From: Hyparrhenia diplandra
Lineage: Eukaryota > Streptophyta > Magnoliopsida > Poales > Poaceae
Direction of reading: 5' to 3'
DNA length: 64,000 nucleotides
Assembly (NCBI GenBank): GCA_015847255.1
Contig: JADLZK010010194.1
Span: 62,001-126,000 of the forward strand
Positions 35,290 to 47,369 of the stretch are shown here, in pieces; positions within the stretch are counted from its first letter, which is position 1, and each line of letters begins with the position of its first letter. A program made the translations under genes and the position numbers. Under the pieces are notes generated by a model, which saw nothing but the letters and a program-made list of their open reading frames with translations, was not told the origin of the DNA and did no database searches.

Positions 35290-36245
35290 AGAGCACGAGA
35301 AAAAACCCTCGGTGGATGTTGGTAGTTTCACCGAGGGCCGTAAAGCGTGAGGACCCTCTCAGAACACTTTTGTACCGAGCGCCAGTCCGGCCGCCGGTGA
35401 AATTATCTTATTTTTTGAATTTTGGATCCATTTTTTTTTTTGTGGGGTTCATACAATGTCTCATAGGTCATGTTGAAATTTGAGAATTTTTTAAAACTAT
35501 TTAGTATATATTTTGATTTTATTCCTATTAATTGAATTTTCTTGAATAAGTCGATTTGAACCGGAAGTCATTCGAATAGAGGGAGGCATGAGCCAAAAAA
35601 TGCGATTGATAATCGTGGAGTGCAATGTGAGGCCTCATCCAGGGATAGACCCAAAACCCCTGAACATGTTGTTCACGGAACATGACCATTCACTTGCTTG
35701 GGTGATTAGTTTTTAATCATAGAAAATACAAACGAAGTTGAAAAATCCTGAAATTTGTTTAGTTGTTGTATCGTATGCCTGGACATGAGAAAAAATTTGG
35801 TAAGGTCATGTTCGTTTGCATTTTCTATGATTAAAAAACTAATCACCCGCAAGTGAATGGTCATGTTCCGTGAACAACATGTTCAGGTTTTGGGTCTATC
35901 CCCGGATGAGGCCTCACATTGCACTCACGATTATCAATCGCATTTTTTGGCTCATGCCTGCCCTCTATTGAATGACTTCCGGTTCAAATCGACTTATTGA
36001 AGAAAATTCAATTAATAGGAATAAAATCAAAATATATACTAAATAGTTTTGAAAAAATTCTCAAATTTCAACATGACCTATGAGACATTGTATGAATCCC
36101 ACAAAAAAAATTTGGATCCAAAATTCAAAAAAAAAAAGATTTCACCGAGCGACCGGACTATGGCGCTCGGTACAAAGTATTTTCAGAGGGTCCCGGCCCT
36201 CGCCCTCGGTGAAACTACCAACGTCTACCGAGGGCCTAACGCCGC
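35290..36245. repeat. Long inverted repeat (arms about 0.45 kb, loop about 75 bp)
   Basis: The left arm (about 35290-35736) is mirrored by the right arm (about 35811-36245). Inner edges are AATCATAGAAAATACAAACG (35715) and its complement ending CTATGATT (35832). Matching continues outward through TGAGGCCTCA, GACCTATGAGACATTGTATG and into the CACCGAGGG repeats. Only small indels and substitutions separate the arms. Transcription would give a long hairpin RNA. Confidence 0.93.
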
Positions 36246-36576
36246 CTCGGCACAGTTGATGGCATAGGCTGCGTGGGATCCCGCCGGTGGCGGGCGCCAA
36301 CAACACCGAGGGCGTATGTTTGCGGAGGGATGGCTCTCGGTGACGTTGAGTTCTACCGAGCCGCGTCTCGGTTTCCGGGATCGCCGCCGATGAACGCCGT
36401 AGGTACCGAGAGTTTGTGGTCACCGAAGCGAGGGGCGCCGGTGGAGGGGTCACCACCGAGGGTTGTAGTCCACCGAGCGAGGCTCGGTACATCAGATATG
36501 TCTTGAGCGCTTATTTTAGAGCGCTCAAGATACACTACCCTGGCGCTCGGTGGAGGCCGTTTATGCGGTAGTGAAT

Positions 36577-38336
36577 GATTTTGCTTTCCGATGAAGTCAG
36601 AAGAGACATGGAAAGCAAGTGTAGGTACATGAAGTAAGTGACGAAGGAAGAAACATTTGGCGTCTTTTTTCTTGTGTGTAGATCGAGTGTAAGGAAGGAT
36701 GGATAGATAGATTGTACTTTAGGTGAAAGCCGCTTTAGCTGAAAGGTCGCTCCTCCGTCCGGCCCTGCTTTTGTTCCTCGCGGCTTTTTGAGATCTTGGC
36801 TTACATGAACCCACACACTTGTCGCGAGCATGGACGATTCCATCCTCGTTAAATCCCCTGTGTCTTGTTCTTCGCATAAATAGTCCAATCCAGATTCTGG
36901 TTATATATTATATATTCCCGCTAGAGAAGAAGCTCATGGTTATCGTAGCCACATGTTTAGGCGTGTTTGTTTGGGTTTTGTTTTTCTGGAAAGATAGCTT
37001 TTATAGGCAGCTGTAAATAAAAAGGCAACTTTCAAAAATCCAAAGAAAAGTTTTGATCTGACGTACTTTTAATTGAATGTATTCTGTACAATACAAGTAA
37101 TACGTACCCATCGTTACAGATATACCAGAAAAATCACAGCCGTACATACATTTGGCTTCTGATACAAATACATCTTTCAGTTTTCATCACAAGCCAAAAT
37201 GACATAATTTGAAACAGATGGTCTATTATTGCAGCATTGCTCCAACATAATAAGAACTGCTCATTTGATTAGAACAATGTAATCTAGCCTTTACCAGATT
37301 GTCAGTTTCCTTTTTGTTTAACATTTTTATCTAATAGGTAAATTAAGACAGTCTACTTTAACTGCATGCTACCTGCGCAAGAACTTAAGTATATTGCCAA
37401 GCAACTTTGATCCCCCCCTCGTTTTGTGTTTGCGTCGCCTTTTAAATTACGGAAACTACAGTAATCTTTGGTTGTACATGCTTGTTTTGTAGCGGTGCGG
37501 CCTAGTAGTATATATGTAATAAGGCTATAGAATGCAACCATTATCTAGTAGATAGTTCAACTTTGTGTCCCCTTGTGGTTTTATAAACTCTCTGGCATGT
37601 GGTACACGCTTGCCCGAGAAGAAACTTCGTCTACGTACTAATCATTCAACGCACCTTAACACACAGGTAGAGAGGTAGATAGCTAGCTAGATAATGCTAA
37701 ATATTTATAACTAATGATTGGCTTAAACTAGACGCTAGTAGAAGACAGAGAAAGCCAAGATTATGAAGCATGATTGGTAAAAATCAAGCATAAAGTAAGC
37801 GTGTCTATCGTGTATATATACACACATTCACAACAAATGCTTGAAGTAAAATCAAGCATAAACTAAGAATAAAGCAAGCGTGTCTATGAGATAGAACAAG
37901 CCACAGTACGTCTGATAAGCCGGATGAAATGTGTAGCAAGAACAGGGATGTGGATTATGGCTGTCGAAAAAAAAAAACTTTTAAATAAAGGTACCCGTTC
38001 CACCACATATATGAAGCCACTTGAAGCATAAATATTTCTTAGAAAAGTATGGATTTTCCTGGACTTCTGGGAATATTCATCCATTCAAAATTTGTTGATT
38101 CACTGCAGTGGCGAAGCCAGGCAAGAAATATTATGAGCAAACAGCAACCATGTACAATATTTTAAGAGAAACATTAAAATCTTTTTCATCGGTATTGACT
38201 TATCCTAAAATTCTCGTTACCGCAGCAGCTCATCACCGTCGGTTTGGGACCCCCGCACCACCGGTTTTCATCCTCTCAATACAGATAATTAAGGTTAAAA
38301 TTGTGTTCTGCAATTGCCGATTAATCACCTATTCTA
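36577..38336. other. AT-rich intergenic stretch
   Basis: No coding domain was recognised. Repeated phrases such as AAATCAAGCATAAA(G/C)TAAG near 37790 and 37850 form a local imperfect duplication. Nothing else is supported. Confidence 0.35.
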
Positions 38337-38339
38337 TAA

Positions 38340-38629
38340 GAGCACTCACAATGCAGACTCTACCATGGTTTCTATCCTCATTTATTATCCCTCTATTTAT
38401 TACTTTTTTTGCTGATGTGGCGCTATATTTATTGAAGAGAGAGAGGAAAAACACAAGAAACCAAGTCTAACTAAGAAACCAGGTCTTCACGTAAAACCAA
38501 GATAATTTATGAGAGTGATAAGTGGGCCATGTGACATCATGATAGAAAATTGCATTGTAAGAGATAGTTTCTTTGACACAATGTCCAAGACTATAGAAAC
38601 CATGATAGTTTCTAGCATTGTGAGGGCCC
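38340..38629. mobile_element. Tourist-like MITE (PIF/Harbinger)
   Basis: 290 bp with inverted ends GAGCACTCACAATGC and GCATTGTGAGGGCCC, flanked by TAA (38337-38339 and 38630-38632), the Tourist target preference. A second inverted pair, ACCATGGTTTCTAT and ATAGAAACCATGAT, lies just inside. No coding capacity. Confidence 0.85.
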
Positions 38630-38632
38630 TAA

Positions 38633-39135
38633 CATGCCAGTGGTGAAAATATTAAAAATAATATAAAAACACTAGGCCAAAGAGGTTTCATCTAGCACAC
38701 GAGCTGCCTTTTCTTGAACATAACATTGTTCAACACGGTATAGCGCCTAGTATAATCCTCGTGGAGAAGCAATCGCTAGTGCACAAGGCTAGTACTTCAT
38801 CATCCCTACACAATGTTTGATACTCTGAGCTCGGTTCAAGCCATTTTCTCTACTCGTCTCCTCTATGCCAGGGGCCACTCCACCAGGGTCCGTTGCTGAG
38901 CTACATGTGGGCGCATGGGTCCTTCATGTCGGTCTGACAAGTACATAGGGTAGAAATTAAGAGGCGCTAGTCCATCTACTCGACGGCGCACCGACGTGTC
39001 TTAGTGCCAGTTTAAGTTCTGAACCGATGATGATAATGACCTTCTATCGGTTTTTACAGCCTATTATCATCACGGTTAATTTTAACGGGTGGTATTTTGA
39101 AAATACGGTTGATGAAAACCTATTCTGTAGTAGTG
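38633..39135. repeat. CACTA-like right terminus fragment
   Basis: 39121-39135 reads TATTCTGTAGTAGTG, a CACTA-type end. ATCGGTTTTTACAG/ATCATCACGGTTAA-type motifs upstream resemble subterminal repeats. The partner terminus was not found, so only one end is supported. Confidence 0.4.
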
Positions 39136-40365
39136 TCTTGGTATCCATGTTACCTGTCATGGTGCCAGTTTGGTTGGAGCTTATTCTATGCAGGATATGC
39201 GTCTCTTATCCTGGTACTCGCTGCTTCAAACAAATAATAGTCACCATTTTGTGGAAGGCAACATCTCTTGTGATCTGAATAAAGATGCGTCAACACAACA
39301 CACTGAAAAAGTGTTTTCTATTTCTCCCAGCACACGACTGGGCGGTTATCTCTGGAGCGTCGGTTCTCCGATCGAAGGGCCAGCATGGTTTCGCTCAAAG
39401 TAACCATGTATTGCCAGATAAAGTGGAAACAAGCAGCAAGCAAGGTCTATCGCTCAACTGAACTCTCCCTCCTCGATCCTTTTATTGCTTCCAAACATTC
39501 TTACGCACATCGATCGGCGTAATAATAAGCAAAAGAAGAAGCAAACAAAGCTTTGGCAGATAGTATAATTTGCCCTAGAACGTAGAGCCATTGATGTGCC
39601 CGTAATTGGGCGCCTGTTTTCCTGCTGGCGGTGCCGACCCATCATTGATCACAATATCATATGGGCATATACACCATAAACAAAGCATGGTTGGTGACTA
39701 ACCGTATCAAGTACTAGTAGCAGTAGTTAAGTATATATGGGAGTTCGTGGCGCCGTACGCTGCTGCGTGCGAAATCTTTGTCGGGACAAGGGGTCTTTTC
39801 CAAAGGGGAAACCGTCTTTTCCTGCTTCGGCTTCGTTGAAACAGTCCATATGCAAGCCATGCTTGCATCGATGATCAATCTACAGCCTTCATATATACTC
39901 CTATATATATTCACTACTAGGATGACCGTCCTATATATATCGAGGAGGGAATCTTGAGCTGCCTTGGCGCTTCTTTTGCTTTGGTTTTGTCTTGTTTCAA
40001 CAAGCTGATATTCTCCTCCCCGGACGGAGACGAGCGGGCTCATACGTCAGTCGTCACTCACTCAGTCACTCGCACGTCACAATCCAACCGCACGGATCTC
40101 GATTAGAGGATTGAAGGTGGGGTTAGCTATTCCAGCGCTAGAGCAGAGACATCTAGAGTCTCGACACTACTTCAGGTTTATTAGAAGTTACCTTAGGTAT
40201 CCTCTACTAGCCTCGAGCTATATATAAAAGGACAGGGACTGTGTATATACTGGCCGGCATCTAGCTGGAGCTAGATTATTGGTACTGAACACATCATCCC
40301 TGTGGGTCCATTAATATTCCTGCTGGGGATGCTCGAACGGATAATGATCCAGTTTTACTTGCACC
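39136..40365. other. Intergenic stretch, nothing recognised
   Basis: No gene domain in any frame. A TATATAAAAGG motif near 40220 could be a TATA box, but no reading frame follows that I trust. Confidence 0.3.
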
Positions 40366-40368
40366 TAA

Positions 40369-41448
40369 GACTGTCTGCAACCCACACTGTAAAACCATCC
40401 GGGAGGAGCATATACCAGATGGGGAGCTACAGCGCATCCTATAACCAATACGGTACGCAAGTGTCATCCGGTATGCGCAATGGAATAGCGGCCTTCCGGT
40501 AAATGCAGATGTGGTGCGGGGCACACCACATCATGCAGTGCTTCGCCTCCACGTTCTGCCTTTGCGCGCTCACCTCCTCCAACGCTGCACCACTCACCAG
40601 CAACCACCGGAGGCATACGCCGGGAAGGCCGCTCGCCCGCACCCGGGGGAGGCCTCTCACGCCACGGACGCACGCATGGCTCCCCTCCTCCCTTCCCTAG
40701 CCGCCTTGGGGACCGCCTCCACACTCTGCCTCTGCCCAGCTCATCGTTGCTAGGCCCGCCGGCTATCCGCCCTGCGGCCCTCGCCTCGCCGACGACTCAC
40801 GGAGAGAGCTCTACCGTGGGACCTCCTTCACACGCGGCGGGGACCCGAGGACACCGAGACGGATGGCGGTGAGAGCTCCTCCGGCCGAGCTCGGTCCGCC
40901 GTTTGCGGAAAGGAGCCGCCTTGTGGGGTCGTCGAGGCCTCGGCCACCACGCAGTCGGCTCCACCATGGGGACCACCGTGGGTGGCCCCACTAGGGAGGA
41001 GAGCAAGGGGGCGGGAGCGTGGTAGCCAAGCCGGGAGGAGGAGGAGGAGGAGGAGGAGGAGGGAGGGGTGTCGGGAGGAGGGGCGGATAGCGTCGGGAGG
41101 GGAGAGAAAGTGACGCGTATGGAGAGAACGGGGGAGGGAGTGAGCGGTGTGGGTGGATAAGGTGGAGGTGAGGATGATGTGTGGGACCCACATGCGGGTC
41201 GGACGACGTCGGGAGGGGAAGGGGAGAGACACGGATGGAGAGAACAGGGGAGGGAGAGAGTGGTGAGGTTGGATAAGGTGGAGGTGAGGCTGATGTGTGG
41301 GACCCACATGCGGGTAGTTGATGTAGCGGATGACATGTAGATGATGGAAAGGTGCGGGACAAAGTGGTATAGAGGAGAAAATCTCGATGATCAGGATGGA
41401 ATATTCCTTTTAGATAATGGAAATAGGGGATGAAGAGTGCCAATAGTC
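40369..41448. mobile_element. PIF/Harbinger-like non-autonomous element with GC-rich interior
   Basis: The ends GACTGTCTGCAAC and its imperfect inverse ...GTGCCAATAGTC are flanked by TAA on both sides (40366-40368 and 41449-41451). The interior from about 40560 to 41330 is GC-rich, includes a (GGA)n run at 41034-41062 and a 116-bp tandem duplication, and has long low-complexity frames without known domains. Only about 9 of 12 terminal bases match, so the boundary call is moderate. Confidence 0.5.
41092..41320. repeat. 116-bp tandem duplication
   Basis: The unit starting GTCGGGAGGGGAGAG at 41092 repeats from 41208. Both copies end with GTGGGACCCACATGCGGGT. Confidence 0.9.
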
Positions 41449-41451
41449 TAA

Positions 41452-41959
41452 GACTTTATACACTGTATAAAATGTGCTTCCAGTTATCGAATTTCTTGCT
41501 TGAATGCACTCTTGTTCAAGCTAAGCTTTGTGCGCTCACCCCTAATGTTTACAGAATCACCAATAGTCCACCTTCCCTTATCCAATATACACTCCCCCTC
41601 GATCCTTGATCCCTTGATCCTTGATCTCTCCTCATTTACCATTGCTTCCACTTGTTAACACCTTCCCATTGTCACCAAGACTTGATCTCCTACAGGTTAT
41701 ACGGATAGGCTCCAATTAATGGTGGTTCGATATCAGGACGTTATTTTTGTTTGTTTAGGAAGCATTTTATTAACTCAAGATAATTACAAATGAGATATTC
41801 ATTTTGCAAACTGTTTATTCCATGGATTAGTTTCATAATTCCCTTGATCATCATCGAGTTTTTCTAGGTTCATGAATGAAGACCATGGTAAGTCAATTCC
41901 GGAACCATAAGCTTGCAAACGCATGGCTGAAATTAAAAATGAACAAGCAAAGATCGAAC
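41452..41959. other. Intergenic stretch, nothing recognised
   Basis: AT-rich with a short CCTTGATCCTTGAT-type duplication near 41605. No gene found. Confidence 0.35.
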
Positions 41960-41968
41960 AAACTAAAA

Positions 41969-44900
41969 GAGCAAAATGCACCGTAAGTCCCTAAACTATT
42001 GGCTCCTTCCGATCTACGTCCCCAAACTTTCATTTAGACTATCCAGGTCCCTCAACTTCTCCCACGGGGCATCGACGTCCAAAGTCGCCCACGCGCCCGG
42101 CAGAGTCCGGCGCGGGTCGTGCCACCGTGGCGAGTGGAACCAAAGTCATCCGCAATTTTATAAAAAAACCCCCGTGAACCTCACTCCCTCTATCCAGGTC
42201 CCCTCTCCCATCCCCGTGGCGGATGGGAGGTCGCCGTCGCCGCCACCGCTACGCCGTGAGGCTCGAGGCCTCGGGCCACGCCGGGGCCCGCCGCCGCCCC
42301 GAGCCTCGTCGGGTCGTCTCCGCCACGCTTGTAGCGTCGGCTTAACGTGTCCGGCCGGCGAGGGGAGGGCTTGCCGCTGCGGCAGCCACCGCCGTCCAGC
42401 GCCCGGCGCCCGCCCACCACCGTGGCCACGTAGGCCATCCCCAGCCCTCCAAAGCACGCTAGAAAGTCCACCACCCGCGTGAACCACCTCCGCGACCGCT
42501 AGCATCCGCAGAAGACGGATGTGGCGCCAGTGGCCGCGGCGCCGCCGCCCGGTTTTTGGTCGCCGTGGCCGCCGCGCAAGATCGCCGCCAAGCGTTTCTT
42601 TCACGTTTTACTTGTACCAGATCATGTTCGTCGCGTTGTTCGCTCTAGCCACGGTTAAGACGAATCGAAGCGCGTCGTAGTGGTTTGGCCGGACCGCTGA
42701 GGCCGCCGCCGCCATGCCCGTCGCCGTCTTCCGCGGCGCAGCGGGTAGGGCTTCGCCAGAGCCTCTCCGCTTTGCTTCTTTGCATCAACGTGTTCACCTA
42801 GGCACCAGAGCTCCGTCGCACCGGTTTGCCCGTCGTGCGAAACGATGAGTTCGCCGAGCACCGCCCCGCCGCGGGTCGGAACGACAGTCCTCCGGCGCTG
42901 GCGTGTGCGTGGTGGTCGCGCGCCCGCTCCACCTGCGCGCCTAGAGAGAGAAGGGGTGGACGCCACTGGTGACCGATGAGCGCCCCGGGCGCGCGCCCTC
43001 GCGCTGCCCGCCGCACCCGCGCCGTAATGGGGAGCTAGATGAGTTCTGCGCCCGCTGCCGGGCAAGCGCCGCCGCCGCGGACGCGGCGAGCACCGGGAAC
43101 ACGAACTAGATTGACTTCGTCGCTGCACGCCGGCGGCGTCTGCGGTGCGGTGAGGTGCCCCTCGCCGCCTGCTGAAGATCTCTAGTTTGGTTTTGGCTAA
43201 TTAGTGACACCTAAGGACTAATCTCTTGATGCTAAGTGTTTGATTAGATTGGAGATTGGTCGTGCCGGGAGTTGGTGCATGGCGATCATGGAGGATGGAT
43301 CGAGGTGATCCAAGAAGATGATCAAGCATCCACCCGGTGTGGTTTGGAGATCATAGGTCCCAAGGCAAAGGTATAACCATAGGGCTTTTGATTTCACACC
43401 CAAGACACCATAGAGGGTGTGGGTGATTATAGGATCGATAAGCCGTACTATAAAGAGGGGAAAACTTTCGTACATATCGATCCTCATGTGCCTTTAGGTT
43501 CAAGATTCATATGCATGCATTCTAACCTAAAGAGCTAACTCCGCACTTGGTGAAAAATGTTTTTCAAAATGCTAACACATGGTGTCGAGGTGTTCTTCGA
43601 CGTGTCGGCAACAAGAAACAAGTGACGGAAGTCGGTTTGGAGCAAGGGCGAAGGAACGACGACGAAACAACGAAAAATTCGCAGCTCGGATGTGACCGGA
43701 CGCGGTGACCGGAAGCACGAAGAAACCGACCGGACGCGACCGGTGCAGCGGTCCGGTCAATTCCAGAGAGCATGTTTCCCCGGCCGGTGGTCGGTGGTCG
43801 ACGGGTGACCGGACGCACCGATCGGAAGCATCCGGTGCTGACCGAACGCGACGCGCGGGCCGAGGGTCGGCGTTGGTTTGGGGTTGTCGGTTGTGACCGA
43901 CCCACCGACCGGACTTCGGTGCATCCGGTCAGCCGCAAAACCGTGGGTTTCTCCCCAACGGCCACATTTCGTGGTGAGGGGTATTTATACCCCCTTGGCT
44001 GTCTCTTGTCTCTCTTGGTCATTTGGTCATTTGAATCATTCCTAACACACTAGAGCAAGCAAGCAAGCCTCCTCCTCTCTCATTCTTGTTTTGAGCTTCA
44101 TTATTGAGAGAAGAGTTGATCCAAGTGCATTTGCATCGAGTTCTTGCATCTAGAGGCACTTGGGGATCGTTGTGAGACGGTGGGTTTCCTTTTGCTCTTG
44201 GAGACACCGCTCCTAGCCGGCTTGGTGATTTTGTGGAGTTATTGGCAAGAAGAGGAGATTGTTTCTTGGCCACCTCCGGGCGAAATTGTGAGAGGATCAC
44301 GCACTCCTCGTCGGGAAGACAAAGTGCCGGGAATACATTGCTCGTGTCTTGGGTACCTCACTTGTGAGTGGTGTGTTGAGGCTAGCAAGGGCACCGCCTA
44401 GCTCAAACACCATCCTTGTGTTGGTCGGCACAACCAGGAGACTAGCTTGTCGGTGTACAAGTGAACTCGGGGGTGAACAAATCAACTTGTTTATTGTCTC
44501 GGTGTGTGGATCATCACCTTCGAAAGTGATTGATAGTTCATCTTCTTCCCGGTGATTGGTTGACATCCTCTACACTTTGGTATATCTAGTTCACTCCCTT
44601 GCAATTACATTCATAGTTGTTCTTGTGTAGTGAGCTAGCACTTGCTTTGTGTAGTTGTTCTTGCTAGCGTAAGGACCATATTAAAATTGCTCATTAGCTA
44701 GAGTAGTGACATAGACTTTGTGTGGATTAGAGATCATAGAAATATTTAGTCTTGTCACTAGAAGGCTTGCAAGACCACTAGAGCTAGCGCAAACCACATT
44801 ATCGCCATTTGTTTTACTAATCGGTTTGTTTAGTTGAGTTTGTAGAAATTTTTATAGGCTATTCACCCCCCTCTAGCCATCTAGGACCTTACAGCTGCCG

Positions 44901-45176
44901 CCACTGCCGTGATGGCCGGCGTAGCCTCCAGGAGCGCGATGGCGCTAGAGTTGAAAGGGAGGAAGAAACTAGGGGGCTTTTGTGCTAAACTGGAATGACC
45001 AAGCACTTTGTCTTCCGCTCTGGCACGGCCACGTCGGATTACATTGCACGCGTGGCGTATTTTGGATGTGGATGCACTGCGGGAATAAGATCAGGGACCT
45101 AGATAGTTGATTCAATAGTTTGGGGACGTAGATCAGAACGAGCCAATAGTTCGGAAACCTACGGTGCATTTTACTC
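41969..45176. mobile_element. Mutator-like element (Pack-MULE candidate), split by a solo LTR
   Basis: Long terminal inverted repeats of about 190 bp begin GAGCAAAATGCACCGTA on the left and, inverted, GAGTAAAATGCACCGTA on the right. They continue with shared blocks such as ACTATTGGCTC and GATCTACGTCCCCAAAC. Perfect 9-bp duplications AAACTAAAA (41960-41968 and 45177-45185) are diagnostic of Mutator-type insertion. No MURA transposase is present. Instead the interior (about 42190-43172 and 44894-44980) is GC-rich, with minus-strand frames containing FLACFGGLGMAYVATVVGG (42190-42474) and LGELIVSHDGQTGATELWCL (42655-43128). I cannot name their source, but the layout is that of a Pack-MULE carrying gene fragments. 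Without the LTR insertion the element would be about 1.48 kb. Confidence 0.85.
43173..44893 (+). mobile_element. Solo LTR (copia SIRE-like) inside the MULE
   Basis: It begins TGAAGATCTC and ends CTAGGACCTTACA. The 3' part (TTATAGGCTATTCACCCCCC, then CTCTAGCCAT) and the overall layout match the LTR of the intact copia at 18981-28778, so it is a related but distinct family. Flanking 5-mers CCTGC and GCTGC agree at four of five bases, and MULE sequence continues on both sides. A GC-rich block with repeated GACCGGA motifs lies at 43680-43940, as in the copia LTR. Confidence 0.75.
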
Positions 45177-45185
45177 AAACTAAAA

Positions 45186-46763
45186 TCTCTAGCGTTGATT
45201 GGTAGGTGCATAATTAAGCATGCGTGCTAGCTTTGCATCGATCGGAAAGCTACTATATGGTACCACTCTATAATAATGCCAGTATTCTAAGTCAAATTGT
45301 TATGCACAGCGGTAGGTGGTAATAACGACCTTTTGTCCTACATATATTCCTTCAATTCGTTCTCTTTACGCTTGCCGCATGCAGGACATACACATGTACA
45401 AGTAGCCAGCACGCACGCAGGCTTGCATATGGTGGTCTTGAGAAATGTTACTGATTCGGATCCGATCGATTATAGTGGGTCATTGAGTAGTGCCTTTGCA
45501 ATGTATTTGAAAGGTCAACAACGACAACAAACGTACACGTGGATCACTGCCGTCGTAAAGCGCGCCGTACGTATATATATACACCTACCCAATGCAAAAC
45601 ATGCGTATATATGATTAAATTCCCCTGTAGTTACCCTAAAGTTCACGCATGTGACCGGACACTATACGCCCCTTGCTCTCTTCTTTCATTTGGCGACTTT
45701 GAGAGACAAGATATAAACAGCAGGCTTAACTTGTCGGCCAGTATGATACGTCGAGACCAACCAATGCAAGTCTCTGTTGTCACATAATATATATATGGAA
45801 AATTCAAACATATATAAGATGAAACTAGTAGCACTAATACAACTTGGCCTTCATGTGGCGGGTACTTGTGCCCTCCTGGTTTGCCGGTAAGTGGGACCAG
45901 CACAAAAAGAATTGAAACCCTAGCTGGCCAGCTACGTGTTTCGACGTAGCATCATGCGGGCGTTACATGGGCCATGGCAATACAACGAGAAGAAGCAATG
46001 TCGATCAGCTGGTATACACACGTCGTCGTATCTATCGATGGATCTCTCTATAGATATATGCTAGTGTGTCTGCCGGGCCGCACATAATTGCTACCACGTA
46101 CTCGAATGCATCTCGATCGATCGATCTGTGTAGTAACAGTAATATACATGCATGCGTGGCATATATAATGTTGTGGATATAGCTTAGCTTCGTTCAGGAG
46201 TATTATATCTTGTGCCTCAAGTGACTTGGCAGCAAAGCTCCGCCTCCCGTGATGTCATGAGAGCTACCTAGGTGTCTATCCATCCCTCTTTAGCATATTG
46301 GCATGGTTGTTATATATCTCGTCTCGTCGAAACGGCGACCGGTCAGATCGAAAGAGTTATTGGCGTGTGCTTGTTCATGGTCAAATGATTAATGTCACTG
46401 GAGAAGAAGAATATAATCCGGTATGGTAGGGTATGGTATGGTACTATACTAGATTGCTGCTGTAACAGCTAGAGAGAGCTGGTACATGCATATTGTGTCT
46501 CAGTTTGGTGTTGGTGTCGGAAGATAAGGTGGTACTAGCTTTGTTTGCATTGTACTACTCACTCATCAAGACTGGTCGTCACAACAGCCTGCGTGCCCGA
46601 TATAGGATGGAGTAATCCAGAGGGACACTTCGCACTAGGTTAGGCTTGACCACATACACACTTGATGCAAATGGAAATGGGGAGACATGACTTTCTAAAA
46701 TAAAACCAAACAACATAAAAACGAATCAGCAATTTCGAAACCTTAGATATTGGGTTTAATATA
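45186..46763. other. Intergenic stretch, nothing recognised
   Basis: Mixed AT-rich sequence with many GATC-rich phrases (ATCGATCGATC near 46115). No gene, MITE pair or LTR was identified. Confidence 0.35.
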
Positions 46764-46765
46764 TA

Positions 46766-47022
46766 CTCCCTCGGGTTGGTATTAGAAGTCGTTTTGGACA
46801 AAGTTTTGGTCAAACATCGGGAATATAAATCATCAATAACTTTTAAGTTGTTGAGTTTGTAAATATAAAAATTATATGAGTAGATTTGTATTTAAAATAC
46901 TTTAATAAAAGTATACATATATCACATCTCCATAAATATTTTTATAATAATAAGAGGTCAAAATTGTGTTTTGAAGACCGTGTCGCTGTCCTAAACGACT
47001 TCTAATACCATCCCGGAGGAAG
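46766..47022. mobile_element. Stowaway-like MITE (Tc1/mariner)
   Basis: 257 bp with inverted ends CTCCCTCGGGTTGGTATTAG and its complement CTAATACCATCCCGGAGGAAG, flanked by TA (46764-46765 and 47023-47024). The extended terminal match (TTAGAAGTCGTTT / AAACGACTTCTAA) supports the call. No coding capacity. Confidence 0.9.
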
Positions 47023-47024
47023 TA

Positions 47025-47369
47025 TACTCTAACATAGTTGTGTACCATTTCCAGATGGTAGATGCTGAATTAATGTAACATTCAAAATTTGTCCGCAAAT
47101 ATAAGGCATTCTAGAGGGCAAAAATCAGTACTTCTCGTTTAACAACCACAACATTAATCACATTTATGATATATAGTCTGATTAGAAAATAAAATGAGGG
47201 TATATGCATCTTTTATGTGCCTCTTAATTTTTCTTAATATTTTTAGAATGATAGCGTGGGTACGTACCAAAAGATCATTGTTCTGAACTTCCAAATTGTA
47301 CCTTTTGTGCCAACGTTCAAATTAGTTAACTGGTGATTTTCAAAATTATTAGAGAAAAATTCAAATAGA
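47025..47369. other. AT-rich stretch, nothing recognised
   Basis: No coding or repeat signal beyond AT-richness. It separates the Stowaway MITE from the LINE fragment. Confidence 0.35.

Larger units (their letters stand above)
32928..36573 (-). mobile_element. CACTA element with long internal inverted repeat
   Basis: The left end CACTATCGGAGG and right end ...TATGCGGTAGTG form the CACTA-type inverted termini, flanked by AAT on both sides (32925-32927 and 36574-36576). Subterminal regions (32950-33530 and 36140-36560) are full of CACCGAGGGC/CTCGGTA-type repeats in both orientations. A minus-strand gene fragment lies at 33730-34320, a GC-rich segment at 34440-35060 and an inverted repeat at 35290-36245. 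No TNP2 transposase is seen, so it depends on a partner for movement. Confidence 0.88.
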
